This document shows, piece after piece, positions 20,046-28,317 of a stretch of DNA of 62,955 nucleotides. This stretch comes from Burkholderiaceae bacterium (lineage in GTDB: Bacteria; Pseudomonadota; Gammaproteobacteria; Burkholderiales; Burkholderiaceae_C): contig JAIESX010000042.1 in assembly GCA_019745555.1 (NCBI GenBank), positions 1-62,955 on the forward strand, read 5' to 3'. Both the position numbers and the translations under genes were made by a program. Under the pieces are notes generated by a model, which did not search any database, was not told where the DNA came from, and saw nothing but the letters and a program-made list of their open reading frames with translations. Each line of letters begins with the position of its first letter. The stretch's first letter is position 1.

Positions 20046-21842
20046 ATGGCCATGCGTTCCCATTACTGCGGTCTCGTGACCGAGGCCCTGCTGGGTCAAA
20101 CCGTCACCCTGTGCGGCTGGGTCAACCGCCGGCGCGACCACGGCGGCGTGATCTTCGTCGACCTGCGCGACCGCGAAGGTTATGTCCAGGTGGTCTGCGA
20201 CCCCGACCGTCCCGAGATGTTCAAGGCCGCCGAGGACCTGCGCAACGAGTTCTGCATCCAGGTCAAGGGCTTGGTGCGCGCGCGTCCGGCCGGCACCACC
20301 AACGACAACCTCAAGAGCGGCAAGATCGAGGTGCTGTGCCACGAGCTGACCGTGCTCAACCCCTCAGTCACGCCGCCCTTCCAGCTCGACGAGGACAACC
20401 TCTCCGAGACCACGCGCCTCACGCACCGTGTGCTGGACCTGCGCCGCCCCTACATGCAGAACAACCTGATGCTGCGTTACAAGGTGGCCATGGAGGTGCG
20501 CAAGTTCCTCGATGCCAACGGCTTCATCGACATCGAGACCCCCATGCTCACCAAGAGCACGCCCGAAGGCGCGCGGGACTACCTCGTGCCCAGCCGCGTG
20601 CACGACGGTCAGTTCTTCGCGCTGCCGCAGTCGCCCCAGCTCTTCAAGCAGCTGCTCATGGTGGCGGGCTTCGATCGCTACTACCAGATCACCAAGTGCT
20701 TCCGCGACGAGGACCTGCGCGCCGACCGCCAGCCGGAGTTCACGCAGATCGATATCGAGACCAGCTTCCTGACCGAGCAGGACATCCGCGACATGTTCCA
20801 GGGCATGATCAAGAGCGTGTTCCAGAAGGTGCTTGGCGTGGACCTGGGTGAGTTCCCGGTCATGGCCTATGCCGAGGCCATGCACCGCTACGGCTCGGAC
20901 AAGCCCGACCTGCGCGTCAAGCTCGAGTTCACCGAACTCACCGATGTCATGGCCGACGTGGACTTCAAGGTCTTCTCCACCCCTGCCACCATGAAGGGCG
21001 GCCGTGTGGTGGCCCTGCGCGTGCCGCGTGGCGGCGAGATGAGCCGTGGCGAGATCGACGCCTACACCGAGTTCGTCAAGATCTACGGCGCCAAGGGCCT
21101 GGCCTGGATCAAGGTCAACGAGGCAGCCAAGGGCCGTGACGGCCTGCAGTCGCCCATCGTCAAGAACCTGCACGATGCAGCCATCGCCGAGATCCTCAAG
21201 CGCACGGGCGCCCAGGACGGTGACCTCATCTTCTTCGGCGCCGACAAGGCCAAGATCGTCAACGACGCCATCGGCGCGCTGCGCATCAAGATCGGCCACA
21301 GCGAGTTCGGCAAGAAGAACGGCCTGTTCGAGGACCGTTGGGCGCCGATGTGGGTGGTGGACTTCCCCATGTTCGAGTTCGACGAGGAAGCCCAGCGCTA
21401 CACCGCCGTGCACCATCCCTTTACCGCACCCAAGGACGGCCATGAGGACTGGATGGCCACCGATCCGGAGAAATGCATCGCCAAGGGCTACGACATGGTG
21501 CTCAACGGTTGGGAGATCGGCGGCGGCTCCGTGCGTATCCACCGCGCCGACGTGCAGCAGAAGGTCTTCGACGCGCTCAAGATCACCCCCGAGGAGGCCC
21601 AGCTCAAGTTCGGCTTCCTGCTCGACGCGCTGCAGTACGGTGCCCCGCCGCACGGCGGCCTGGCCTTCGGTCTGGACCGTATCGTCACGCTGATGACGGG
21701 CGCCGAGTCCATCCGCGACGTGATCGCCTTCCCCAAGACCCAGCGCGCCCAGTGCCTGCTGACCCAGGCACCGAGTCCGGTGGACGAGAAGCAGCTGCGC
21801 GAACTGCACATCCGGTTGCGCAATCCGCAGCCGGCGGCTTGA
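20046..21842 (+). CDS. aspS: Aspartyl-tRNA synthetase
   Basis: Class II synthetase charging tRNA(Asp). 598 residues, the bacterial-type length with an inserted GAD domain. It begins with the OB-fold anticodon domain ([20 protein letters not shown]). The flipping-loop and motif 2 region reads [19 protein letters not shown], and motif 3 is [15 protein letters not shown]. Whether it is discriminating or also charges tRNA(Asn) cannot be decided without searching for asnS or gatCAB elsewhere. A strong terminator lies 29 bp past its stop. Confidence 0.97.
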   Translation: MAMRSHYCGLVTEALLGQTVTLCGWVNRRRDHGGVIFVDLRDREGYVQVVCDPDRPEMFKAAEDLRNEFCIQVKGLVRARPAGTTNDNLKSGKIEVLCHELTVLNPSVTPPFQLDEDNLSETTRLTHRVLDLRRPYMQNNLMLRYKVAMEVRKFLDANGFIDIETPMLTKSTPEGARDYLVPSRVHDGQFFALPQSPQLFKQLLMVAGFDRYYQITKCFRDEDLRADRQPEFTQIDIETSFLTEQDIRDMFQGMIKSVFQKVLGVDLGEFPVMAYAEAMHRYGSDKPDLRVKLEFTELTDVMADVDFKVFSTPATMKGGRVVALRVPRGGEMSRGEIDAYTEFVKIYGAKGLAWIKVNEAAKGRDGLQSPIVKNLHDAAIAEILKRTGAQDGDLIFFGADKAKIVNDAIGALRIKIGHSEFGKKNGLFEDRWAPMWVVDFPMFEFDEEAQRYTAVHHPFTAPKDGHEDWMATDPEKCIAKGYDMVLNGWEIGGGSVRIHRADVQQKVFDALKITPEEAQLKFGFLLDALQYGAPPHGGLAFGLDRIVTLMTGAESIRDVIAFPKTQRAQCLLTQAPSPVDEKQLRELHIRLRNPQPAA

Positions 21843-21870
21843 GGCCGCGGCCGGCCTTCAGGCAGAATCA

Positions 21871-21904
21871 AAGGGCGCTGCACGTCGGGTGCAGCGCCCT
21901 TTTT
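21871..21904 (+). terminator. Rho-independent terminator after aspS, ending at the nudB start codon
   Basis: A perfect 13-bp stem AAGGGCGCTGCAC / GTGCAGCGCCCTT (21871-21883 with 21889-21901) with loop GTCGG is followed by a U tract ending at 21904. One base later the nudB ATG begins (21906). The stem therefore occupies the place where a ribosome-binding site for nudB would be. Confidence 0.9.
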
Positions 21905-21905
21905 C

Positions 21906-22379
21906 ATGAAACCGCCGAGCTACAAGATCCCGCAATCCGTGCTGGTCGTGATCCACACGCCGGCGCTGGAGGTGCTGCTGATCCGCCGTGCCGATGCCGA
22001 GGACTACTGGCAGTCGGTCACCGGCGCCAAGGACCATCCGGACGAGTCCTATGAGGCCACGGCGGTGCGCGAGGTCGCGGAGGAAACCGGCATCGATGCA
22101 CGCGCGAGCGGCCATGTGCTGCGCGACTGGGGGCTGGAGAACGTCTACGAGATCTACCCCCGGTGGCGCTGGCGGTACGCGCCCGGCGTGATCCACAACA
22201 CCGAGCACCTGTTCAGCCTGTGCGTGCCGGCCGGCACGCCCGTCACGCTGAGCCCGCGCGAGCACACGGCCAGCTGCTGGCTGCCCTGGCGCGAGGCGGC
22301 CGAACGCTGCTTCTCGCCCAGCAATGCCGAGGCCTGCCTCATGCTGCCGCGTTTCACCACCGCAGCGGTTCTGGATTGA
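21906..22379 (+). CDS. nudB: Dihydroneopterin triphosphate diphosphatase (Nudix)
   Basis: Removes pyrophosphate from dihydroneopterin triphosphate in folate synthesis. 157 residues, opening YKIPQSVLVVIHTPALEVLL, as the family does. The Nudix box runs from GAKDHPDES to REVAEETGI, one residue longer than the canonical GX5EX7REUXEEXGU spacing. QSVTGAKD and EHLFSLCVP are also NudB-like. No Shine-Dalgarno sequence is visible because the aspS terminator hairpin ends immediately before the ATG. folE, the preceding pathway step, lies about 2 kb downstream on the same strand. Confidence 0.9.
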   Translation: MKPPSYKIPQSVLVVIHTPALEVLLIRRADAEDYWQSVTGAKDHPDESYEATAVREVAEETGIDARASGHVLRDWGLENVYEIYPRWRWRYAPGVIHNTEHLFSLCVPAGTPVTLSPREHTASCWLPWREAAERCFSPSNAEACLMLPRFTTAAVLD

Positions 22380-22383
22380 CACC

Positions 22384-23118
22384 ATGCAAACCCTGCGCGT
22401 GGCCACCTACAACATCCACAAGGGCGTGCAGGGCCTGGGGCCGCGCCGCCGGCTGGAGATCCACAACCTCGGGCTGGCCGTGGAACAGCTCGACGCCGAC
22501 ATCATCTGCCTGCAGGAGGTGCGCAAGCTGCACCGGCGCGAGGAGGAGTATTTCAGCCGCTGGCCCGAGATGCCGCAAGCCGATTTCCTGGCGCCCGAGG
22601 GCTACGAGGCCGTCTACCGCACCAATGCCTACACGCGCCATGGCGAACATGGCAACGCCATGCTCTCGCGCTGGCCCGTGCTCGCGCACCAGCACGAGGA
22701 CATGTCGGACCACCGCTTCGAGCAGCGCGGTCTCCTGCACAGCGAGGTGGTGATCAACGGCCTGGCCCTGCACGTCATCGTGGTCCATCTGGGCCTGATC
22801 CGGGCCAGCCGCGAGCGGCAGGCGGCCCAGCTGGACCGTTACATCGCACGCGAGATCCCGGCCGACGCGCCACTGGTCGTAGCCGGCGACTTCAACGACT
22901 GGGGTGAGCGCGTGCACCGCTATTTCGCGGCCATGGGTCTGCAGACCTTCCGGCCGGCCCGTCACCCGACTTTCCCCTCGCGCTTGCCCCTGGTGCAGCT
23001 GGATTACGTCTATGCCCGCGGCCTGCAGCCCCTGCGGGTCGAGGTGCCGCGCGGCCGGATCTGGTGGCGCATGTCGGACCACCTGCCCCTGATCGCCGAG
23101 TTCGGCCTGCCGGCATGA
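22384..23118 (+). CDS. Endonuclease/exonuclease/phosphatase family protein
   Basis: A 244-residue EEP-superfamily hydrolase. It begins MQTLRVATYNIHKGVQGLG and keeps the metal-binding LQEVRKLH, the VVHLGLIRASRERQ segment, GDFNDWGERVH and the catalytic SDHLPLIAEF. No signal peptide. Family members hydrolyse phosphodiesters of nucleic acids or lipids. Because it overlaps the cardiolipin synthase gene (ATGA at 23115-23118), a role on lipid or membrane substrates is likely; this arrangement is common in betaproteobacteria. It starts 4 bp after the nudB stop. Confidence 0.88.
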   Translation: MQTLRVATYNIHKGVQGLGPRRRLEIHNLGLAVEQLDADIICLQEVRKLHRREEEYFSRWPEMPQADFLAPEGYEAVYRTNAYTRHGEHGNAMLSRWPVLAHQHEDMSDHRFEQRGLLHSEVVINGLALHVIVVHLGLIRASRERQAAQLDRYIAREIPADAPLVVAGDFNDWGERVHRYFAAMGLQTFRPARHPTFPSRLPLVQLDYVYARGLQPLRVEVPRGRIWWRMSDHLPLIAEFGLPA

Positions 23119-24338
23119 GGGACCGACGACTGCCGCCGATGCAAGCGGGTCACCACGTGCATCTGCTGCAAGGCTGGGAAGAGCTGTTCCCAGCCCTGGT
23201 CGAGGCTATCGCACGCAGCGAGCGCGAGGTCCGGCTCGAGACCTACATCTTCGCGGCCGACACCGCCGGCGAGCAGATGGTGGAGGTGCTGGCCCAGGCG
23301 GCGCGACGCGGTGTGGCCGTGCATCTCGTGATGGATGGCGTGGGCACCCCGGCGCTGCCGGCCGACTGGACACAACGCCTGGAGACCGCCGGCGTGCAGT
23401 GGCGCATCTTTCAACCTCTGGGCCGGCTGGGCCTGCTGATCCCGAGCCGCTGGCGCCGTCTGCACCGCAAGCTCTGTGTGGTGGATGGAAGGGTGGCCTT
23501 TTGCGGCGGCATCAATGTGCTGGACGACTGGTACGACCCCAACCATGGCGTTCTGGCGGCGCCACGGCTGGACTTTGCGGTTCGTGTCACCGGGCCGCTG
23601 GTGCGTGAGGTACACGAGGTGATGGTGCAGTTCTGGTGGCGCCTGCAGGCCGGCCGCAAGGCGCGCGAGGCCGACTGGGCCACGGCCTGGCGCATGCTGG
23701 AGCAGGAACGCCAGCACCTCGACGCACTGCACGCGACGCATCCGCCTGCAAGCCGGCCTGCTGGCCTGCGCGCGGCCCTGCTGCTGCGCGACAACCTGCG
23801 CTACCGGACTCGCATCGAGAAGGCCTACCGCAAGGCCATCGCCGAGGCCCACGAGGAGATCGTGATCGCCAACGCCTATTTCCTGCCCGGGCGCAAGCTG
23901 CGCCGGGCCCTGGTGCTGGCGGCGCAGCGCGGTGTGCGCGTGCGCCTGCTGCTGCAGGGGCGCTACGAGTACTTCATGCAGTTCCATGCCGTGCGGCCGG
24001 TCTACGCGCCGCTGCTGCGTGCCGGCGTGGAGATCCACGAATACTCGCCCAGTTTCCTGCACGCCAAGGTGGCCGTCATCGATGGCCACTGGGCCACGGT
24101 GGGGTCGTCCAATCTCGAGCCGCTGAGCCTGCTGTTGGCGCGCGAGGCCAATGTGGTGATCGAGGATGCGGTTTTTGCCCAGCAGCTGCGCACCCGCCTG
24201 GTCCGGGCCATGGACCAGGAGGGCCGGCGCGTGGACCCGCGGGAGTATGCGCACCGGCCCTGGCAGCAGCGCCTGCTGGACCGGCTGGCTTTCGGTGCGC
24301 TGCGTCTTGCGCTGTTCCTGATCGGTCGACGCTATTGA
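23115..24338 (+). CDS. clsB: Cardiolipin synthase ClsB (phospholipase D superfamily)
   Basis: Makes cardiolipin from phosphatidylglycerol and related donors at the membrane. A 407-residue PLD-superfamily protein with two HKD motifs: HRKLCVVDGRVAFCGGIN and HAKVAVIDGHWATVGSSNLE. It lacks the two N-terminal membrane spans of ClsA, and begins near HHVHLLQGWEELFPAL, as ClsB does. A C-terminal hydrophobic stretch (LAFGALRLALFLIG) may associate with membrane. The start at 23115 overlaps the preceding stop. Confidence 0.9.
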   Translation: MRDRRLPPMQAGHHVHLLQGWEELFPALVEAIARSEREVRLETYIFAADTAGEQMVEVLAQAARRGVAVHLVMDGVGTPALPADWTQRLETAGVQWRIFQPLGRLGLLIPSRWRRLHRKLCVVDGRVAFCGGINVLDDWYDPNHGVLAAPRLDFAVRVTGPLVREVHEVMVQFWWRLQAGRKAREADWATAWRMLEQERQHLDALHATHPPASRPAGLRAALLLRDNLRYRTRIEKAYRKAIAEAHEEIVIANAYFLPGRKLRRALVLAAQRGVRVRLLLQGRYEYFMQFHAVRPVYAPLLRAGVEIHEYSPSFLHAKVAVIDGHWATVGSSNLEPLSLLLAREANVVIEDAVFAQQLRTRLVRAMDQEGRRVDPREYAHRPWQQRLLDRLAFGALRLALFLIGRRY

Positions 24339-24416
24339 TTTGATAGCTTTTGTAGCTTGTGGTGTCTGAGCCTGGGACGGGTATGGGGGTATTGCATTCA
24401 CTGGTACCATAGCAGC

Positions 24417-25145
24417 ATGCTGAAGACGAGCCTGAGCCCCATGACCCCGACGGATGCCGCCAACGAAGGCACGCCGGTTTCCGTGAAAATCCGGGAGCGG
24501 CTGCAGGCTGCGCGTCGTCGCTTTTACGCCAACGACAACATCGCCGAGTTCATCGAGCCCGGCGAGCTGGAGCAGCTGCTCGACGAGGTCGAACTCAAGA
24601 TGCAGGACGTGCTCGACAGCCTGGTGATCGACACGGAGAACGACCACAACACCGACAACACGGCGCGCCGTGTGGCCAAGATGTACGTGAACGAGGTGTT
24701 CCGTGGCCGCTATGTGGCGGCGCCGACCATCACCGAGTTCCCGAACGCCGAGCATCTGAACGAGCTGATGATCGTGGGCCCGATCACGGTGCGCAGCGCC
24801 TGCTCGCACCACTTCTGTCCGGTGATCGGCAAGATCTGGATCGGGGTCATGCCCAACGAGCACACCAATGTGATCGGCCTGTCCAAGTACGCGCGCCTGG
24901 CCGAATGGATCATGGGCCGGCCCCAGATTCAGGAAGAGGCTGTGGTGCAGCTGGCCGATCTGATCCAGGAGAAGACTCAGCCCGATGGCCTGGCCATCGT
25001 GATGGAGGCCAGTCACTACTGCATGGCCTGGCGCGGCGTGAAGGACATGGACAGCAAGATGATCAATTCGGTCATGCGCGGCGTGTTCCTCAAGGACCCG
25101 ACGCTGCGCCGCGAATTCCTGTCGCTGATTCCCCAAAGGTCCTGA
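24417..25145 (+). CDS. folE: GTP cyclohydrolase I
   Basis: Converts GTP to 7,8-dihydroneopterin triphosphate, the first step of folate/pterin synthesis. About 242 residues. The zinc and catalytic residues lie in SACSHHFCPVIG and SHYCMAWRGVKDMDSKM. DTENDHNTDNTARRVAKMYV is the family N-terminal signature. Two starts are possible (24417, MLKTSL; 24441, MTPTDA) and neither has a strong ribosome site. The BLUF photoreceptor gene begins 2 bp after its stop, so the two are probably co-translated. Confidence 0.94.
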   Translation: MLKTSLSPMTPTDAANEGTPVSVKIRERLQAARRRFYANDNIAEFIEPGELEQLLDEVELKMQDVLDSLVIDTENDHNTDNTARRVAKMYVNEVFRGRYVAAPTITEFPNAEHLNELMIVGPITVRSACSHHFCPVIGKIWIGVMPNEHTNVIGLSKYARLAEWIMGRPQIQEEAVVQLADLIQEKTQPDGLAIVMEASHYCMAWRGVKDMDSKMINSVMRGVFLKDPTLRREFLSLIPQRS

Positions 25146-25147
25146 AC

Positions 25148-25570
25148 ATGTTGGTCCGTCTCCTCTACGCCAGCCGCGCCGTTGACTCCAGCCCGGCGGC
25201 CATCGAAAACATCCTCACGCAGTCGCGCCAGTACAACCCCACCTGCGGCATCACTGGCATCCTCTGCTATGGCGGCGGCATCTTCCTGCAGGCCATCGAG
25301 GGCGGGCGCAATGCGGTCAGCGATCTGTACGGTCACATCCAGCGTGATGCGCGCCACAAGGACGTGGTGCTGCTGCATTACGAGGAAGTCACGGAACGAC
25401 GTTTTGGCGGCTGGACCATGGGCCAGGTCAATCTGGCGCGCATCAACACCTCCATCGTGCTGAAGTACTCGGAGAAGCCCGAGCTCGATCCCTACGCCGT
25501 GTCCGGCAAGGTTTCCCTGGCTTTGCTCGAAGAGTTGATGGCAACAGCGTCCATCATCGGCCGCAGCTGA
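25148..25570 (+). CDS. BLUF-domain blue-light photoreceptor, stand-alone
   Basis: A 140-residue protein made almost entirely of a BLUF (blue light using FAD) domain. The flavin-contacting triad fits the family spacing: Tyr7 (LLYASRA), Asn30 (QYNPTCGITGIL) and Gln48 (FLQAIEGG). The conserved Trp/Met region is present (GGWTMGQVNL). About 45 residues of C-terminal helix follow, but there is no GGDEF, EAL or cyclase output domain, so it must signal through a protein partner as short BLUF proteins such as PixD do. It is tightly coupled to folE and followed by a large palindrome. Confidence 0.92.
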   Translation: MLVRLLYASRAVDSSPAAIENILTQSRQYNPTCGITGILCYGGGIFLQAIEGGRNAVSDLYGHIQRDARHKDVVLLHYEEVTERRFGGWTMGQVNLARINTSIVLKYSEKPELDPYAVSGKVSLALLEELMATASIIGRS

Positions 25571-25713
25571 AAACTGGCGAAAAAATCGTAGCGAGCAGCC
25601 CGAGCGCAGGGCGGACGGAGCGCAGGAGCCGGAACGTACTTCAGGTACGTGAGGATTCCGAGCACCGCCCAAGGCGGCGATCGGGTTGCGCAGTAGGTTG
25701 ATTCGCCAGTTTT
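25570..25713. repeat. 144-bp intergenic palindrome between converging operons
   Basis: The ends are a perfect 12-bp inverted repeat, AAAACTGGCGAA (25570-25581) and TTCGCCAGTTTT (25702-25713). The exact centre is ACGTAC-TTCAG-GTACGT (25634-25650). The arms between pair imperfectly (for example GTAGCGAGCAGCCCGAGCGC against CTACTGCGCAACCCGATCGC). The whole could fold into a long cruciform or hairpin. It lies between the folE-BLUF pair and the leftward FlhG-like gene and may act as a bidirectional terminator; the fold resembles dispersed palindromic intergenic elements. Confidence 0.85.
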
Positions 25714-25729
25714 GGCGGCTCAGGCCGTC

Positions 25730-26560
25730 TCAGCTGTTCTTGGGGATGACCGTGTCCTCGATCTTGCCGGCCAGCTGGACCATGGCCAGGCCGGCCGGGC
25801 AGCCCGGCGTGACCTGCATCAGCAGCTGGCGGCGCATGATGGCCTGCCGCACCGATGGGTCGACCGGGATGTCGCCCACATGAACCAGCTTGACCGGTTT
25901 GCCCGGTTCGCCGGGCACGAAGCGGTCCACCACCTGCTGGAGCTGCACGGTGATGGCGCGGCCATCGCCGGGGCGGGCGGTCTGGTTGACGATCATGCGG
26001 ATGTTCTGGCGCTTCTGCTGGCCCACGAGCACCTTGATGGTGGCGTAGGCGTCGGTCAGCGAGGTGGGTTCGGGTGTGACCACCAGCAGCACTTCAGAAG
26101 CCAGCGAGACCGCGAACAGCACCACGTCGGAGATGCCCGCGCCGGTGTCGAGCAACACCACGTCGAAGCGCGGTACCAGGCTTTCCATCACACGCAGGAA
26201 CTCATCGCGCACCTCGGGGGTGAGGCGCGAGTACTCGACCATGCCCGAACCGGCCAGCAGCACCGAGAAGCCACCCGGCGCCTTGATGATGGCTTCCTCC
26301 AGCTTGGCCTTGCCGGTGAAGACGTCGTGCAGCGTGGTCTTGGGATAGAGGTTGAGCACCACGTCCAGATTGGCCAGGCCCAGGTCGGCGTCGAGCACGA
26401 GCACGCGCAGGCCACGGCGTGCCAGCGCGGCGGCCAGATTGGCGGACACGAAAGTCTTGCCCACGCCGCCCTTGCCGCTGGTGATGGCCAGCACTTTGCC
26501 CAGGGGCTTGAGGGGGACGGCTGTCGGGGCCGCTTTGTCCTTGTTCAGTTCCTCACTCAT
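25730..26560 (-). CDS. MinD/ParA-family ATPase, FlhG (FleN/YlxH)-like
   Basis: A 276-residue deviant-Walker ATPase. It has KGGVGKT at 30-36 (ITSGKGGVGKTFVSANLA), the switch region DADLGLANLDVVLN, DVVLLDTGAGIS and the FlhG-type VTPEPTSLTDAYATIKVL. FlhG/FleN proteins control flagellar or pilus number and placement; none of those genes are nearby, so the role is open. The N-terminus lacks the DQA-type FlhF-contacting helix usual in true FlhG. Its ATG overlaps the stop of the GGDEF gene by one base (TGATG), so the two are co-translated. Confidence 0.85.
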   Translation of the reverse strand: MSEELNKDKAAPTAVPLKPLGKVLAITSGKGGVGKTFVSANLAAALARRGLRVLVLDADLGLANLDVVLNLYPKTTLHDVFTGKAKLEEAIIKAPGGFSVLLAGSGMVEYSRLTPEVRDEFLRVMESLVPRFDVVLLDTGAGISDVVLFAVSLASEVLLVVTPEPTSLTDAYATIKVLVGQQKRQNIRMIVNQTARPGDGRAITVQLQQVVDRFVPGEPGKPVKLVHVGDIPVDPSVRQAIMRRQLLMQVTPGCPAGLAMVQLAGKIEDTVIPKNS

Positions 26561-27321
26561 CAGCTGAACCTCGGTGTAGGGTTGTCGCCCAGCTCGCCCC
26601 AGGCGCTTTCGGTGGCCGCCAGCTGGCTGAACAGCAGGCTTTTCTCTTCTGCGCTCACGGAGATCACCTGCTGGTGGTCGATGCAGACCTGGTTGCGGCC
26701 CTTGGCCTTGGCCAGGTAGAGCTGGGTGTCGGCGCGCTCGATCCACAGATCGGCGGTCGAGCGCACCCAGACCGGGGCAAAGGCGCCGCCCACGCTGGTG
26801 GTGATCTGCAGTTTGAGCAGGGGTGAGACGGGGATTTCCAGGGCGGCAACCGACTGGCGGATGCGTTCGGCTACCGTCTCGCCGTAGGCGGCCTGGCAGT
26901 CAGGCATGACGATGGCGAATTCCTCGCCGCCATAGCGCGCCACCGTGTCCTGGGGGCGCACGCAGCTGCTGATACAGCGCGCCACGGCCTGCAGCACCTG
27001 GTCACCCGCCAGATGGCCATGGGTGTCGTTGATCTTCTTGAAGTGGTCGATGTCCAGCATCAGCAGCAGGGCTGAGTTGCCGGAGCGTGCGACGATTTCG
27101 ATCTCGCGTGTCAGCACGGCACGGAAATGGCGCTGGTTGGCCAGTCCCGTGAGCGGATCGCGCAGAGAGAGCTGGCACAGGCCGTCGATGACGCGCTGAA
27201 GATAGGCGGTGGCGCCCTGTTCCGGCGAGGGCAGCTCGGCGCCGTCGTGCTCGAGCAGTGCGCGCGCATCATCCAGACGCAAGGCGTTCAGGTCCAGCGG
27301 CGGGGAAGAGGGGGTGGTCAC
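26560..27321 (-). CDS. Diguanylate cyclase (GGDEF)
   Basis: Synthesises c-di-GMP from two GTP. 253 residues: a short N-terminal region of about 50 residues without a recognised sensor, then a full GGDEF domain (LSLRDPLTGLANQRHF; active site ARYGGEEFAIVMPD with GGEEF at 131-135). The inhibitory I-site RxxD (RPQD, 122-125) lies five residues before the active site, so product inhibition is expected. The start is GTG at 27321 with no obvious ribosome site. It is one base overlapped with the FlhG-like gene. Confidence 0.92.
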   Translation of the reverse strand: MTTPSSPPLDLNALRLDDARALLEHDGAELPSPEQGATAYLQRVIDGLCQLSLRDPLTGLANQRHFRAVLTREIEIVARSGNSALLLMLDIDHFKKINDTHGHLAGDQVLQAVARCISSCVRPQDTVARYGGEEFAIVMPDCQAAYGETVAERIRQSVAALEIPVSPLLKLQITTSVGGAFAPVWVRSTADLWIERADTQLYLAKAKGRNQVCIDHQQVISVSAEEKSLLFSQLAATESAWGELGDNPTPRFS

Positions 27322-27432
27322 GGGGGCGTCCGGCTTCGGGTGACAAAGTCTAACAGGAGCCCTGTGGGGCGGACGGCAGAAATCGGCGGATCCGGGCCCG
27401 CAAATCGGGCTTTCCGCACGGTGGCGCCTCGC

Positions 27433-28185
27433 TCAATGCACCCGGCCGCAGACGGGGCAGTCCGGGTTGCGCGGGAGCCGGACCTCGTTGAAGGCCATGT
27501 GCCGGCCGTCCAGCATCAGCAGCCGGCCGGTCAGCGGGCTGCCGGCGCCGCTGATCAGCTTGAGCGCCTCCGCGGCCTGCAAGGTGCCGATGATGCCCAC
27601 CAGCGGCGCGAACACGCCCATCGTGGCGCAGAGCGCTTCCTCGAAGTCCTCGCGCGGGTCGAAGACGCAGGCGTAGCAGGGCGAGGCCGCGTCGCGCGGG
27701 TCGTAGACGGCGAGCTGGCCGTCGAAGCGGATCGCCGCGCCCGAGACCAGGGGTTTGCGCTGCTGCACGCAGGCGGCATTGATGGCCTGGCGCGTGGCGT
27801 AGTTGTCGCTGCAGTCCAGCACCACGTCGGCCGCGGCGACCAGCTGCAGCAACAGGGCGGCGTCGGCACGCTGCTGCACGGTGTGAATCTGAACCTCGGG
27901 GTTGAGTGCCGACACCGTCTGGCGTATGGAGTCGACCTTGGGACTGCCCACGCGGGCCATGGTGTGGGCCACCTGACGCTGCAGATTGGTCACATCCACC
28001 GTGTCGTGGTCGACCACGGTGAGCCGGCCCACACCGGCCGAGCCGAGGTAGAGGGCCACGGGCGATCCCAGCCCGCCGGCACCGATGACGAGGGCGTGGC
28101 TGTCGAGTATGCGCTGCTGGCCCTCGACGCCGATGTCATCGAGCAGGATGTGCCGCGAGTAGCGCAGCAGCTGGTCATCGGTCAT
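27433..28185 (-). CDS. HesA/MoeB/ThiF family adenylyltransferase
   Basis: Adenylates the C-terminal glycine of a ubiquitin-like sulfur carrier (MoaD or ThiS type). 250 residues, MoeB/ThiF length without a rhodanese extension. The nucleotide site is VIGAGGLGSPVALYL (GAGGLGSP 35-42), then VDHDTVDVTNLQRQ and DCSDNYATRQAINAAC. The structural zinc is held by CYAC and CPVC. Without a moaD or thiS neighbour the carrier cannot be named. The start at 28185 (MTDDQLLRYSRHILL) matches the family. Confidence 0.92.
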   Translation of the reverse strand: MTDDQLLRYSRHILLDDIGVEGQQRILDSHALVIGAGGLGSPVALYLGSAGVGRLTVVDHDTVDVTNLQRQVAHTMARVGSPKVDSIRQTVSALNPEVQIHTVQQRADAALLLQLVAAADVVLDCSDNYATRQAINAACVQQRKPLVSGAAIRFDGQLAVYDPRDAASPCYACVFDPREDFEEALCATMGVFAPLVGIIGTLQAAEALKLISGAGSPLTGRLLMLDGRHMAFNEVRLPRNPDCPVCGRVH

Positions 28186-28317
28186 ATTGCTCAAGCTAAG
28201 CCTGTGGCGCCCAAGGCGCCGCTTCACGCGGCATCGCAGAACCGGCGGGGCCGGGCTGCTGATGCCGCCCACTGCAGGGGGCGGAGCGACACGAGGTGCG
28301 ACTCCGCCGCGGGGTGA

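Noticed and set aside
24357..24416. Upstream extension of folE
   Set aside because: The added residues (MWCLSLGRVWGYC...) are unlike FolE N-termini and lie in the intergenic motif region after clsB.
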